Positions 22,170-34,089 of a stretch of 64,000 nucleotides of DNA are shown one piece after another. The position numbers and the translations under genes were made by a program. Source of the stretch: Prionace glauca (lineage: Eukaryota > Chordata > Chondrichthyes > Carcharhiniformes > Carcharhinidae); NCBI GenBank assembly GCA_037974335.1, contig CM075732.1, forward strand, positions 100,089,789-100,153,788, in the 5' to 3' direction. The notes beneath the pieces are model-generated. The model was not told the DNA's origin and searched no databases. It saw only the letters and a list, made by a program, of their open reading frames with translations. Every line of letters starts with the position of its first letter. The stretch's first letter is position 1.

Positions 22170-22640
22170 GGCCACCCAACGACAGGGGAGGGAATCTATG
22201 CCCACTTGATTGGCACCACATCCACAAACCACCACTCCCTCAACTACCGATGCTCAGTAGCAGCAGTGTGCACTATCCACAAGATGCACTGCAGCAACTC
22301 AGCAAAGATCCTTAGACAGCACCTTCCAAACCCACAACCACTTCCATCTAGAAGGACAAGGGCAGCAAATATACGGGGAACACCACCATGCACGTGAGAA
22401 GTGAGAAGTTTCCCTCCAAGCCACTCGCCATCCTGACTTAGAAATATATCCACTGTTCCTTTACAGTCGCTGGGTAAAAATCCTGGAATTCCCTCCCCAA
22501 CAGCATTGTGGGACAACCCACAGAACATGGACTGCAGCGATTCAAGAAGGCAGCTCACCACCACCTTCTCAAGGGCAACTAGGGATGGGTAATAAATGCT
22601 GGCCAGCCAGTGACACCCATGTCCCAAGAATGAATTTTTA
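22170..22640 (+). repeat. 3' end of a second LINE type (not CR1 family A-F)
   Basis: Phrases cttgattggcaccacatccacaaacc, aagatgcactgcagcaactcagcaaag and the end agggatgggtaataaatgctggcc. The same family in opposite orientation is at 22831-24020 and 49060-50110, and in part at 34090-34845. Confidence 0.75.
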
Positions 22641-22644
22641 AAAA

Positions 22645-22830
22645 ATCCCTTTGCCTCTCAATACTCTTAACAATCCTGCCATTTACACAAGTCCAAGGCC
22701 TTACTGAAGTCCATGTAGACACCATCCACTGTCCTACCCTCATCAATCATCTTCTTCACTTCTTCAAAAAACTCGATCGAGTTAGTGAGAAATGACCTTC
22801 CCTTCACAAATCAAGTGGGCTGCTTTATCC
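22645..22830 (-). repeat. CR1-like RT fragment
   Basis: The reverse complement gives a decayed MDFSKAFD-like block (gtgtctacatggacttcagtaaggcc). Confidence 0.65.
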
Positions 22831-24020
22831 TGGATGGTTTCAAGCTTCTTGAATGTTGTTGGAGTTGCAACTATCCAGGCAAACGGAGAGTATTCCATCA
22901 CACTCTGGACTTGTGCCTTGTAGATTGTGGATGGTGGATAGACTTTTGGGGAGTCAGGATGTGAGTTACTCGCCACAGTATTCCTATCCTGTCTCTTGTA
23001 GCCATTGTGTTGAGATGGTGAGTCCAGTTGAGTTTCTGGTCAATGGTAACTCCAAAGATGTTGACAGTGCGGGATTCAGTGATGGTTACACCATTGAATG
23101 TCAAGGGGCAGTGATTAGAGTGTTTCTTATTGGTGATGGGCATTGCCTGGCATTTGTGTGGCACAGTTGTTATTTGCCACTTGTCAGCCCAAACCTGGAT
23201 ATTGTCCAGATTTTGTTGCATTTGAACATGGACTGTTTTAGTATTTGAGGAGTCCCAAATGGTGTTGAACATTGTGCAATCATCGATGAACATCCCCACT
23301 TCTGACCTTATGATGGAGGGAAGGTGATTGATGAAGCAGCTGAAGATGGTTGGGCCGAGGACACGACCCTGAGGGACTCCTGCAGTGATGTCCAGGAACT
23401 GAGATCACTGACCCTCCACAGCCACAGCCATCCTCCTATGTATCAGGTCTGACTCCAGCCAGTGGAGTGTTTGCCCCCGATACCCATCAACTCCAGTTTC
23501 ACTCGGGCTCCTTGATGCTGCCTTGATGTTGAGGGCAGTCACTCTCACTCTCACCCCCTGGAGTTCAGCTCTTTTGTCCATGTTTGAACCAAGGCTGTAA
23601 TGAGGTCGGGAGCTGAGTGACCCTGGCAAAACCCAAACTGGGCGTCATGAGCAGGTTATTGCTGAGCAGGCGCTGCTGGATCGCACTGTCGATGACCCCT
23701 TCCATCACTTCACTGATGGTCGAGAGTAGACTGATTGATTGGGCAGTGATTGGCCAGGTTGGATTTGTCCTGCTTTTAGTGCACAGGACATACCAGGGCA
23801 ATTTTCCACATTGTTGGGTAGATGCCAGTGTTGTAACTGAACTGGAAGAGCTTGGCTAGGGGAGCGGCATGTTCTGGAGTGCAAGTCTTCAGTACTATTG
23901 CTGGAATGTTCTCAGGGCCCATTGCCTTTGCAATATCCAGTGCCTCCAACTGTTTCTTGATATCACGTGGAGTGAATTGAATTGGCTGGAGACTGGGATC
24001 TTGAGATGCTGGGAACCACT
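22831..24020 (-). repeat. Second LINE type, RT region
   Basis: Minus-strand pieces in several frames: KAMGPENIPAIVLKTC (23870-23930), a decayed HGFVK/GF-like block, FIDDCT-like active-site variant near 23270, then FGVTIDQKLNWTHHL and RIGILWRVTHILTP. A jockey/CR1-supergroup RT by its block order; the exact clade is not resolved. Confidence 0.7.
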
Positions 24021-24029
24021 GGAGGAGGC

Positions 24030-24728
24030 TGAGATGGATCATGGGTGTACCGGTACACAGATCACTGAAAGAGGCAACACAGATGGAGAAGGTAGTCAAG
24101 AAAGCGTATGGCATTCTTGCCTTCATCAGCTGTGGCATTGGGTTTAATAATTGGCAAGTCATGTTGCAGCTTTATAGAATCTTAGTTGGGCCACATTTAG
24201 AATATAGTGTTCAATTCTGGTCGCCACAGTAACAGAAGGATATGGAGGCTTTGGAGAGGGTACAGAAAAGTTTTACCAGGATGTTGCCGGCTATGGAGGG
24301 CATTAGCAATGAGGAGAGGTTGGAGAAACTTGGTTTGTTCTCACTGGAACGATGTAGGTTGAGGGGAGACCTGATAGAAGTCCACAAGATTACGAGAGGC
24401 ATGGACAGAGTGGATAGTCAGAAGCTTTTTCCCAGGGTGGAAGAGTCAATTACTCGGGAGCACAGGTTAAGGTGTGAGGGGCAAGGTTTAAAGGAGATGT
24501 ACGAGTTGTGTGTTTTACACAGAGAGTAGTGAGTGCCTGGAACTCGCTGCTGGGGGGGGGGAGTTGGTGGAAGCAGATACCAGAGTGACTTTTAAGGGAC
24601 ATCTGGACAAATACATGAATAGGATGGGAATAGAGGGATATGGTCCCCGGAAAGGAGAGCATGGTCGATGCAGGCTTGAAGAGTGGAAGGTCCTGTTCCT
24701 GTGCTGTAATTTTCTTTGTTGTTTGTAA
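24030..24728 (+). repeat. 5'-truncated CR1 LINE 3' portion
   Basis: Encodes HRSLKEATQMEKVVKKAYGILAFI, then VGPHLEYSVQFWS and QKSFTRMLPAMEGISNEERLEKLGLFSLERCRL, with tail ending cctgtgctgtaattttc. An extra G run is at 24549-24560. Several frame breaks. Confidence 0.85.
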
Positions 24729-25384
24729 TCCTGGGGGTCTCTTGAAGCATCTTCTGGGGTACAACTCCCCACTACACACACTTAGGCAACTCCCTGATTC
24801 TCAATTCCCCCGTCCTGCAGTACACATACCTGATGGAACGTCATGACCCCATTTAACATTTCCTGCACGTCTCTGGGTTTGGAACAGAGACAGTCCCAAC
24901 AACACGGTAGGAAACGCAAATTTGCTCAAAGGCTGCTGACATTAACGTATTGTGGGTTCATGTTACATGGCGGTTACCAAAATAAACTCAAACTCTGTCA
25001 CGTTGACCTCAACATCCAACTGTCATTGACTCTGTTAACAGTTCCAACTCTGAAAACCAGAGAAGTGGTCACCCACAGCAGAGAATTCAGAGTGTGAAGC
25101 CACAACTTCTCCCAGCTGGGAGCTCCGTGCTGCAAACACAGACAAATGGTAATCACCGTGACAAATCATCAGCTTACACAGATTTGGGGGAAAGAAATTC
25201 TCCTTTTGAATTTCAATGACCGTAAACAAAAACACAGATGAACCAAGTGAGACAAAATCCAAATAAATATGTTTGTTAGTCACAGATCAATCCTATTTCA
25301 CTATCAGAATAACATTTGCTTCGAATACCGTTCCACCAACCTTCGCAATTTCATTGAATGTAGTTTGCAGAGCGATATGGATAG
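24729..25384. other. No recognisable feature
   Basis: Probably single-copy sequence. I see no splice-bounded Ig, membrane or tail exon on either strand; the 82-codon minus frame at 25035-25283 shows no domain. Confidence 0.4.
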
Positions 25385-26035
25385 ATTGAGAATTTAAGTT
25401 GGATCAGGGATCCCAGGCTGATTCCTGGAATGGCAGGTCTTTCATCTGAGGAGAGACTAAGTTGGTTCGGATTGTATGCATTGGAGTTTAGAAGAATGAG
25501 AGGGGACCTCATAGAAACTTAAAAATTCTAACAGGATTAGACTAACAGGGTAGATTCAGAAAGAATCTGAAGCAAGTATGAATTTAATTCCTCGGCCATT
25601 TCTTTATTCCCAATTATGAATTCTCCTGTTTCTGTCTGTAAGGGACTCGATTCATTTTTGTCAATTTCTTTTTTCCTCTTTACGTACAAAATAGGGACAG
25701 GAACAGGCCAATCAGCCCATCAAGCCTACTCTGCCTATCAACAGACTGTCAACCTGAGAATGTCATGTTGATTCCTTCTATCCATTACCCAATTCTGAGT
25801 CCAGGCCAATAGAATACCCCAGTCCCATGCACTCGAATTCATTAACTAACTCCTTCCGTGGCACTTGATATAAAAACCTTCTGAAAGTTTAAATACACCA
25901 TATCTTCTCAGTCCCCCCCATCTATTCTGCTAGTTCCAACCTCAAAAAATTCTAACCAGTTTGTCAAACATGATGTCCTTGCATGAATCTATAGTTGACT
26001 CTCCCACTGAGATTATTTTCCAGCTGTTTTTGATA
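25385..26035. repeat. Degenerate LINE fragments in opposite orientations
   Basis: 25385-25570 (+) resembles a CR1 thumb region (ttggagtttagaagaatgagagg). 25570-26035 (-) resembles pieces ahead of RT and RT blocks of another CR1-like copy. Both are old and hard to bound. Confidence 0.5.
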
Positions 26036-26418
26036 AAGTTGTTTATGGGGAGTTGGTAAATGAACGAGAGTGCATGGGATTGGGCAGAGGCAACATGGAA
26101 TTTCTCAGCTTAGATAAACTCAAGCCCAGCTCGAGGCCCGAACTCACAACAAGTCCTGTCCAATCAGCACCCAGAGCTCCTGCTCAGGTGATACCACGAA
26201 TTAAAAATTCGCATCCTTGTTTTCGAATCCTTCCCTGTCCTTCCCTACTTCTCTCTCTGGTCTCCTCCAGCCCTGCAACACTCTGAACCCTGAGTGCTCC
26301 TCAAATTCCGGTCTCCTTGACCCTCTGTCAGAGTCAGGGCAACAGGGGCAAAAAAATCTTCAAAGTCAATAAGGTCCTGCAGCGAGAAAGGATAACTCCC
26401 AAATCGAGACTCACCCAG
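26036..26418. other. No recognisable feature
   Basis: About 380 bases with no supported gene or repeat. Confidence 0.35.
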
Positions 26419-27322
26419 GTATAAGAACATAAGAACATAAAAAATAGGAGCAGGAGTAGGCCATCTGGCCCTTCGAGCCTGCCCCGCCATTCAATAAGCT
26501 CATGGCTGATCTGTTGCTGCTCAGTTCCACTTTCCCGCCCTCTCCCCATAACCCTTAATCCCTTCTCTTATCAAAAACCCATAAACCCGCTTCTTGAAAA
26601 TATTTAGCGAGGCAGCCTCCACCACTTCAATGGGCAGAGAATTCCAGAGATTCACCACCCTTTGAGTGAAGAAGTTCCTCCTCAACTCTGTTCTAAAACG
26701 CCCCCCCCTTTATCTTGAGGCTGTGCCCCCTAGTCCTACTGTCTTTTTTGAGTGGGAAGAGTCTCTCCACCTCTATCCTATCCATCCCATTCATCATCTT
26801 ATACGTCTCAATGAGATCTCCCCTCATTCTTCTAAACTCCAACGAGTACAAGCCTAGTTCATTCAGCCTCTCCTCATAGCTCAACCCCCTCAACTCCGGT
26901 ATCAGCCTAGTAAACCTCCTCTGCACTCCCTCCAAGGCCAAAATATCTTTGCGCAGGTGCGGCGCCCAAAACTGCACACAGTACTCCAGCTGCGGCCTCA
27001 CCAATGCCCTATACAGCTGCAGCAATACCTCCCTACTTTTATATTCAATCCCCCTCGCTATGAAGGCCAGCATCCCATTCGCCTTCCTGACCACCTGCTG
27101 CACCTGCAAGCTGGGTTTTTGCGACTCATGCACAAGGACCCCGAGGTCCCTCTGCACCGTCGCCTGCTGCAGTTTTTCGCCACGTAAGTAATAGTCCTTC
27201 CTACCATTCCTCCTACCAAAGTGGACCACCTCACACTTGCCAACATTAAATTCCATTTGCCATTTCCTGGCCCATTCGCCCAGCCTATCTAGATCCTTCT
27301 GCAGACTTTCCTGAATATCCAA
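26419..27322 (-). repeat. 5'-truncated CR1 LINE, subfamily A
   Basis: A 209-codon open frame (26693-27322) encodes from ESLQKDLDRLGEWARKWQMEFN to KDSRTRGHSLKIKG. The rest of the C-terminus is frameshifted by a C-run. Tail of TTCTTATG repeats at 26419. Confidence 0.9.
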
Positions 27323-27715
27323 GAATAAAGAAATGAGGGAAACAAAGGGGAAAGGTATTTTTTAAGAATATCAAGGAAAACCTAAAGGTGTTTGATAAAT
27401 ACACAAAGGACAAGAAAATAAATAAGGAAAGAATAGGATTGATTAGAGAGCAACCAAGAAAGAGATACTTTTGGGTTTTCAGTTTTTGAGAGTTTTGGTG
27501 TTTATTGTTAATTTGCTGAAGTATAAAGTTGTTCCTTGTGTTTTATTTTTTCTCCTGCTTTAATAAATACCTTTTATTTGTTGTTTCATAAGAAAGAAAG
27601 ATCTGAGTTTTCATGTTTATCGCAAATGTCCCAAAAAAAACACACCATTTGAAACCAGTGTCTCACACATAACATCAGCGGGGTTTTGTAAAAGCTGTAA
27701 TTTGCCTGGTGCCAC
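27323..27715. other. Short LINE-like scrap, then no feature
   Basis: 27326-27470 vaguely resembles a CR1 linker (gataaatacacaaaggacaag). The remainder is AT-rich with nothing I can name. Confidence 0.3.
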
Positions 27716-28045
27716 GGTTAGAGGGTGACATGGTGGTACAGTGGTCAGCGCTACTGCCTCACAGCACCAAGGACCCAGGTTTGAATCACAGTTCAGGTGA
27801 CTGTGTGGTGTTTATACATTCTCCCTGTGTCTGCGTGGGTTTCCTCCGGGTGCTCCGGTTTCCTCCCACAGTCCAAGATGTGCAGATTAGGTGGACTGGC
27901 CCGTGTTAAATTGCCCCTTAGTGTCAGGGGGCCTGGCAGGGTAAATGCATGGCGTTATGGGGATAGGGCCTGAATGGGATTGTGATTGGTGCAGACTCAA
28001 TGGGCTGAATGGCCTCTTACACAGTAGGATTCTATGATTCCAAGA
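27716..28045 (+). repeat. tRNA-derived SINE, full length
   Basis: Head gacatggtggtacagtggtcag, full body and tail ending aggattctatgattc. Confidence 0.9.
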
Positions 28046-28194
28046 CCTCCTCAGAGTGGGAGGAAGATCCGATTGTTGTGATACACTTCATTACCAATAT
28101 ATGGATAGGACTAGGATAGATGTTCAGCTGAGGGAGTATGAGCATCTAGGACCAAATTAAAAAGCAGAATCTGAAGGGAGATAATCATTACCTT

Positions 28195-29243
28195 GTGCCT
28201 TGTGGATCCAGAACTGGCTTGCCTGCAGAAGGCAGAGAGTGGTTGTGGATGGGTCTTTTTCTGTATGGAGGTCAGTCACCAGCGGAGTGCCCCGGGGATC
28301 TGTTCTAGGACCATTGCTGTTTGTCATTTTCATAAATGACTAGGATGAGGAGGGATGGGTTAGTAAGTTCGCAGATGATACGAAGGTTGGTGGTGTTGTG
28401 GATGGTCTGGAGGGATGTCAGAAGTTGCAGCGGGACACAGACAGGACGCAAGACTGGGCGGAGGAGTGGCAGATGGACTTCAACACGGATAAATGTGTAG
28501 TGGTCCATTTTGGCAGGACCAATGCAACAAAGGAATGCAATATCAAGGGTAGGAGTCTTAGCTGTGTTGAGGAGCAGAAGGATCTTGGGGTCCGGGTCTA
28601 TAGGATGTGGAGGAGGTGGTCAAGAGGGCGTATGGTGTACTGGCCTTCATTAATCGAGGGATTGAGTTTAGGAGTCGGGAAGTAATGCTGCAATTTTATA
28701 GGACCCTTGTCAGACCCCACTTGGAGTACTGTGCGCAGTTCTGGTCACCTCACTACAGGAAGGATGTGGAAGCTATTGAAAGGGTGCAGAGGAGATTTAC
28801 AAGGATGTTGCCTGGATTGGGAGGCATGCCTTATGAAGATAGGTTGAGGGAGCTGGGACTCTTCTCCCTGGAGAGACGAAGGTTGAGAGGCGACTTGATA
28901 GAGGTTTATAAAATGTTGAGAGGAATAGATAGGGTGGATTCTCGGAGGCTATTTCCCAGGGCTGAAATGGTCACTACAAGAGGACACAGGCTTAAGGTGC
29001 TGGGGAGAATATACAGAGGTGATGTTAGGGGTAAGTTTTTCACTCAGAGGGTGGTGAGTGAGTGGAATCGGCTGCTATCGGTCGATATAGAGGCGAACTC
29101 GTTGGGGTCTTTTAAGAGACTTCTGGATGTGTACATGAGATTTAATGGGATTGAGAGTTAAAGATAGGCCTGGTAGGGAGGGATAGGATTGGCACAACTC
29201 TTGGTCGAAGGGCCTGTCTGTGCTGTAGTATTCTATGTTCTAT
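28195..29243 (+). repeat. 5'-truncated CR1 LINE, subfamily E
   Basis: Starts within RT ([14 protein letters not shown]-like region) and continues through [22 protein letters not shown] (about 28360-28420) and a near-intact C-terminal frame (28607-29161). Tail tgttctatgttct. Close relative of the full-length 39134-43522 element. Confidence 0.9.
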
Positions 29244-29505
29244 TAACAGAGCTACAGGTGAATAGGCACACAGTAACTCTGATTAGAGAGTTGAATGCGA
29301 GGAGCAAAGTCTCGTGTGGGAGAAATTGGTTTTGATTCATGGGGCACTGCCCATTACTGGGGACTCCGACCATTGGGTCCACCATTAACTGAACTGGTCT
29401 GGGTCCAACGTGCTGGTAAATTGAATAACTGGGGGTGGGGTGGGGGGTGGTGGGGGGGAGTTGGTAGGGTGGGGGTGCTGGTGGTGGTGGAGAGATCCTT
29501 CAACT
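29244..29505. other. Spacer with G-rich patch
   Basis: 29428-29490 is a GGGT/GGTG-rich patch. No gene seen. Confidence 0.5.
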
Positions 29506-30506
29506 GAATACATAGAACATAGAACAGTACAGCACAGTACAGGCCCTTCAGCCCTCAATGTTGTGCCGAGTTTTGTCCAAACCAAAGATCAAGCTATCAT
29601 CCTGGAGTGCTCCATGTGCTTATCCAAAAAGCGCTTGAAAATTCCTAAAGTGTCCGACTCCACTATCACAGCAGGCAGTGCATTCCACACCCCAACCACT
29701 CTCTGAGTAAAGAATCTATCTTGGATGTCCCTCCTGTATCTCCCACTATGAACCTTATAGTTCTGTCCCCTACTAACAGCTACATCAGCCCAAGGAAATA
29801 TTCTTTGAACGTCCACTGTATCTATCCCCTTCATCATCTTCTGAACCTCTATTAAGTCGCCTCTCATCCTCCTCTGCTCCAAAGAGAAAGGCCCCAGCTC
29901 CCTCAACCTTTACTCATAAGACCTACCCTCCAAATCAGGCAGCATCCTGGTAAATCTCCTCTGCACTCTCTCCAATGCTTCCACATCCTTCTTATAGTGA
30001 GGTGACCAGAACTGAACACAATATTCCAAATGTGGTCTCACCAAGGTCCCGTACAGTTGCAGCATAACCCCACGGCTCTTAAACTCAAACCCCTATTAAT
30101 AAACGCTAACACACAACAGGCCATCTTCACGGCTGTATCACTTTGAGTGGCAACCTTCAGAGATCTGTGCATATGAACCCAAGATCTCTCTATTCCTCCA
30201 CATTTCACAGAACCCTGCCGTTGACCCTGTAATCTACATTCAAATTTGTCCTACCAAAATGAATCACCTCGCACATATCAGGGTTAAACTCCATCTGCCA
30301 CTTTTCGGCCCAGCTCTGCATCCTATCAATGTCTCTTTGCAGCCTACAAGAGCCCTCCACCCCATCCACAACTCCACCAATCTTTGTATCATCAACAAAT
30401 TGACTCCCCACCCTTCAGCTTCCTCCTCTGAGTCATTGATAAAAATCATAAATAGCAGAGGACCCAGCACTGACCCCCTGTGGTACACCGCTGGTAACTG
30501 GCTATT
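29506..30506 (-). repeat. 5'-truncated CR1 LINE, subfamily C
   Basis: Minus-strand RT end (FVDDTKIGGVVDGVEGSCRLQRDIDRMQSWAEKW) and C-terminal part (29589-29906: FTQRVVGVWNALPAVIVESD). Ends in a TTCTATG tail at 29506. Its truncated 5' end abuts the right arm of the inverted duplication at about 30506. Confidence 0.88.
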
Positions 30507-30609
30507 TCTGAGATGTTACATTGATCCTCTCGAGTGGAGACCAATGCAAAATGTCTGTTCAGGTCATCTGCCATCTCCTTATTTTCCATTATTCATTCCC
30601 CAATCTTAT

Positions 30610-31912
30610 TCATTTAAACTCTTTCCAGTCATTTAATTTACTGTGACAAACCAAGGACAGGCGTTAACTCAAATTCTCCGAAACAAACTTCAGTTTCGTT
30701 AGCACTTTAGATCCCAAACTCAAACTTACAACAGTTGCAAAACTTCAACTCTTAACTGAACATTAACTCGAATGATTTAACTGAAAAGAGATCCCACCCA
30801 TTTCAAACAAAATGGCCAGGCCCATTCCCAATGAAGATTCTCCCCTCATGGTCCTCCTCTGAAGATATTCTTCAATTGCATTCTTGTGATGGTTAATCCC
30901 TGCCTTATCATTAGAGACAAACATGTGTCTTTATTCTCAGAATGTCCTCACCTTCCAGAAAGTTCTGCAATAATCAGCCAATGGTGTAACCAGAAACCGA
31001 TCACATTATCAGACCAGGCCAATGGAGTTACTGACAGAAAATTCCAGAGTGCTTGGTTTAAATGGCACGTAGGTCACATAGCCATCAGCCATATATGGAT
31101 ACGGCAGGAAATCTCAGCATCATCGAGTCCAGTCTTATCCAAACATTCTCCCGTATTTGATCAGCACAGCAAGGGTCAGGTCACAGTTCACAGACCAGTT
31201 CACAGCTCACAGCAACTTTACAGGTTACATCTGTGTTTGATTAGAACTGGACCAAAATCCCAGCATGCTTAACTCTCACACAATTGCTCTTACAGCCAAT
31301 ATTGCCGTTATCATTCTTAAATCACTGCTGGAGCTGTTCTTTCTGCCTCCGCTCCAGATACACTTTCCAACAGACCAACACTCACTTTATGAGTTATTTT
31401 ATTATTGAAATGTCTGTTGAAATTGTTCTCGCAGTTTGTAATATTCCTTGCTAACTTTCACCTGTATTCTATTTCCCATTAGGATTTTTGCTGCTTTTTG
31501 CATCCTCTCCAATCCTCTGACCTGTTATCCTTCCTTATGCAATTCTGTGCTTTCTCTTTACGTTTGATTCCATCAACTAAAAGAGAGAAAGTGTGATCGC
31601 TCTGGTTCCTATGTTTCTTGTTCTTCTTCATATCTTCATATGTTATCTGATAAACTGACCGATAATGGGGAACTGGCACTGAATATATAATTAGTTTCAT
31701 TCTAAATTAAACCTCTCTCTTTGAAAAGTTCCACCCAGGAAGGGGAGCAGCCATTGGCTCATTACTTTCCTCTTTATCTAAATTTTAACTTCATTCGCTG
31801 GTGAAGAAAAGGATATTAAACCAGCTGCATTTGTTGGGACACTTTGTGTTTCAATGTGTTTACTGGACATACAATAAACGGTGTGGAGAAACAGGATTGT
31901 CACTCTGTCGAG
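30610..31912 (+). promoter_or_regulatory. Putative promoter/5' flank of the plus-strand receptor gene
   Basis: Conserved with the left arm. TATTAAA at 31814-31820 lies about 95 bases before the ATG, followed by a plausible 5' UTR. Function inferred from position. Confidence 0.4.
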
Positions 31913-31964
31913 ATGATCAGTAAAACTCTTTTTGTTCTGACTCTGTCCCTCTGTGTTTCTGGGG
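31913..31964 (+). CDS. Signal-peptide exon of the NITR-like receptor
   Basis: ATG at 31913 opens 17 codons (MISK, hydrophobic TLFVLTLSLCV, SG) plus one base, ending at donor GGGG/GTAAGT. The leftover G joins with AT or GT at the start of the V exons to give Asp or Gly, so the phase fits all V exons. Short leaders ending just before the V domain, with a phase-1 intron, are the rule for V-type Ig genes. The ATG is the only one in frame, and both arms of the inverted duplication keep it. The next usable acceptor I recognise is about 12 kb away, because repeats have invaded the intron. Confidence 0.75.
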
Positions 31965-32249
31965 GTAAGTACAAGTTATGGTTTGGTTTGGAGAAGTTTT
32001 ACTTGTGATTAAAATAACTCTCCCTGGTTTGTGCTGCTGTGTGTGTCAGCTCCTGTATTGTGTGTGGATTCTACGGTTAGAACATTCTGAACTGGAGATT
32101 TATCATTGTATTGAGATGGTTTAGTGTATCTGACACAGAATTACACAGGCTGGGAACACGGGTCACAGAACTGAGTGTTCCACCATTCTTTCCAGTTTAA
32201 TGGGACAATGGGTTTGACTGACAGTCTGTACATTAAGTGGGTGTATTTT

Positions 32250-32300
32250 TGGGCACTGCGAGGCAGCAGTGTTAATCACTGTGCCACCGTGCCCCCCCAC
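32250..32300 (-). repeat. SINE 5' head fragment
   Basis: Inverted copy of the 1259-1305 fragment (gaggcagcagtgttaatcactgtgccaccgtgcc). Confidence 0.7.
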
Positions 32301-32934
32301 CACTAGCAACACTACCCCACCTCCTGTTTCTTTTTTTCCTGAACTTCCTAAATGTTGACTATCCTTGAATATTCAGTCCCCAGCCTTGGTCCCCCAGCTG
32401 CCGTGTCTCCGTAATACCTATTAGATCATTCCTGTTTGGTTCTATTTGTGTCATCAATTCATCTATTTATTGGGAATGCTGTGAGCTTTCACAGTGTTTC
32501 TCATTCTGTATTTTGAACATTATTGGGGATTTTGACTCGATTTGATGCAGGCCTTTGTTTCTGCAGCCTTCGATTATTGCTTTTCAAATTCCCCATTCCA
32601 AGCTTTTTCTCCCATCTGAATTCCCAGCCAGGATTACTCAGGCTGCCACCTTATTGGCTGATGTTACCTATATTAAAACTTCAAAAGAAGGTCATTGTCT
32701 CGGAAGCACCTTGAGATGATGAGTAGGTGTGAGGAGTGCTGGATGATTACAAGTCTTTTAGCTTTTACTGTCAGATTATTAATGAATTCTGGCTCATTAC
32801 AAAATCAGATATGTCCCTTAATGTGTCTGAAACATCTTCAGAAACGGTTCAATCCACAGCAATTCCTGGCTATGAACTCACACAGTGACATGGAACGTTG
32901 TTACTGATAGAGATAAGAAGCTCGCAACAGCCTC

Positions 32935-33332
32935 AGTAAATTCCCAGACAGAGGTTTCAGATCAGATGGGAAATGAGAGTATAACTAGGACACAGCAACA
33001 AGCCACATCCTGTCATCAAATCCACAAAATCACCAGTTACACCCGAACCTCAACACCATGACAAGTGAATTGCAGGTTGTAATGTCTGAGGTGTCTTTCC
33101 CTCACCGTTCAGTGATAATACCACAGCATCATGTTCAATCCTTCTTCCTTTGTCTGGGGAACTTCACTGTGTCTCTAACCAGCTCATTCTCTGTTGCCCC
33201 CAGAACTGCTCTGACCTAGATCTTGTTTTGTGTCAATAGGTCTGATAGTTGCCCCTGTCCCAGTTCTTGTGTTCCATTATAATTTCTCAAGGATTTGGAG
33301 TTAACCCAGAATATTTTCCTTTCCTGTTGCTG
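32935..33332 (+). repeat. Intronic block duplicated at 37866-38250
   Basis: About 390 bases (from cagacagaggtttcagatcag to ttcctttcctgttgctgctacgg) repeat in tandem orientation at 37866-38250; both copies lead straight into a SINE. Marks a tandem duplication inside the first intron. Confidence 0.85.
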
Positions 33333-33670
33333 CTACGGTGGCGCAGAGGTTCGCACTGCTGCCTCACATTGTCAGGGACCCGGGTTCGTTTCTGGCCTTG
33401 GGTAACTGTGTGGAGTTTCCATGTCCTACCACTTTTTTGTGGCTTTCTTTCGAGTGTTCTGGTTTACTCACACACTCCAAAGATATTTAGTTTAAATTGA
33501 TTGGTTAAATTGCCCCTTCGTGTCCAAAGATGACGAGGTTAGGTGGATTGGAAATGGTAAATCTTTGGTGTGATGGGGATAGGATCGTGTATGATGCTCT
33601 TTTGGAGATTCTGTACAATCTCGATGGGCCAAACAGCTTCTTCTGTAGTGATTCTGTGATTCTATTCTAT
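33333..33670 (+). repeat. tRNA-derived SINE, decayed
   Basis: Head acggtggcgcagaggttcgc with box B gggttcgtttc, body with several changes, tail ttcttctgtagtgattctgtg. Paralogue of the SINE at 38250-38575. Confidence 0.85.
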
Positions 33671-34089
33671 ACTGCTGTGCTAATTCACTTTGTGTTCCAC
33701 ACTGCTTCTCTTTATTCTGCTCTTTTGTTGCCTGGTTACAGATTTCTGACTCTATTTTGGTGAAGTGCTGCCTCATTGATTTCCTGTCAGTTTGGGTCTA
33801 TCTGCTCCATCTTGTCGAAGTTTCACTTTTAATGACGGAATTTGGATTTTCCCTGTCAGCAAACTTTCACTGCTGCCTGAAACTCTCTTCCCATTTTCCG
33901 TCTGTGTGTTTGAATTGCTGAAGCTCTGCTGCATTCTGTCCCAGGCTTCTTCTCTTCAGTTCAGTGGGTGCAAGAGTCTAGTGACTGAGACCATCTAGAG
34001 TTGAGTTTTCACTGCTGCAAACCTCTCCATTCACAGCTCCAGCTGTCCAGCTTGGTTTCCCTATTCTCCGGAGCAGCTGAGTTTTGGGG
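33671..34089. other. No recognisable feature
   Basis: Intron sequence. I see no exon candidate or named repeat. Confidence 0.35.

Larger units (their letters stand above)
30507..32435 (+). repeat. Right arm of the inverted duplication, first segment
   Basis: Matches the reverse complement of left-arm bases about 1100-2995: upstream region, leader exon and first part of intron 1. It carries about 59 bases (31317-31376) absent from the left arm. Confidence 0.85.

Noticed and set aside
25035-25283. 82-codon minus frame as a host exon
   Set aside because: No splice-bounded domain and no similarity I recognise. Not enough support.
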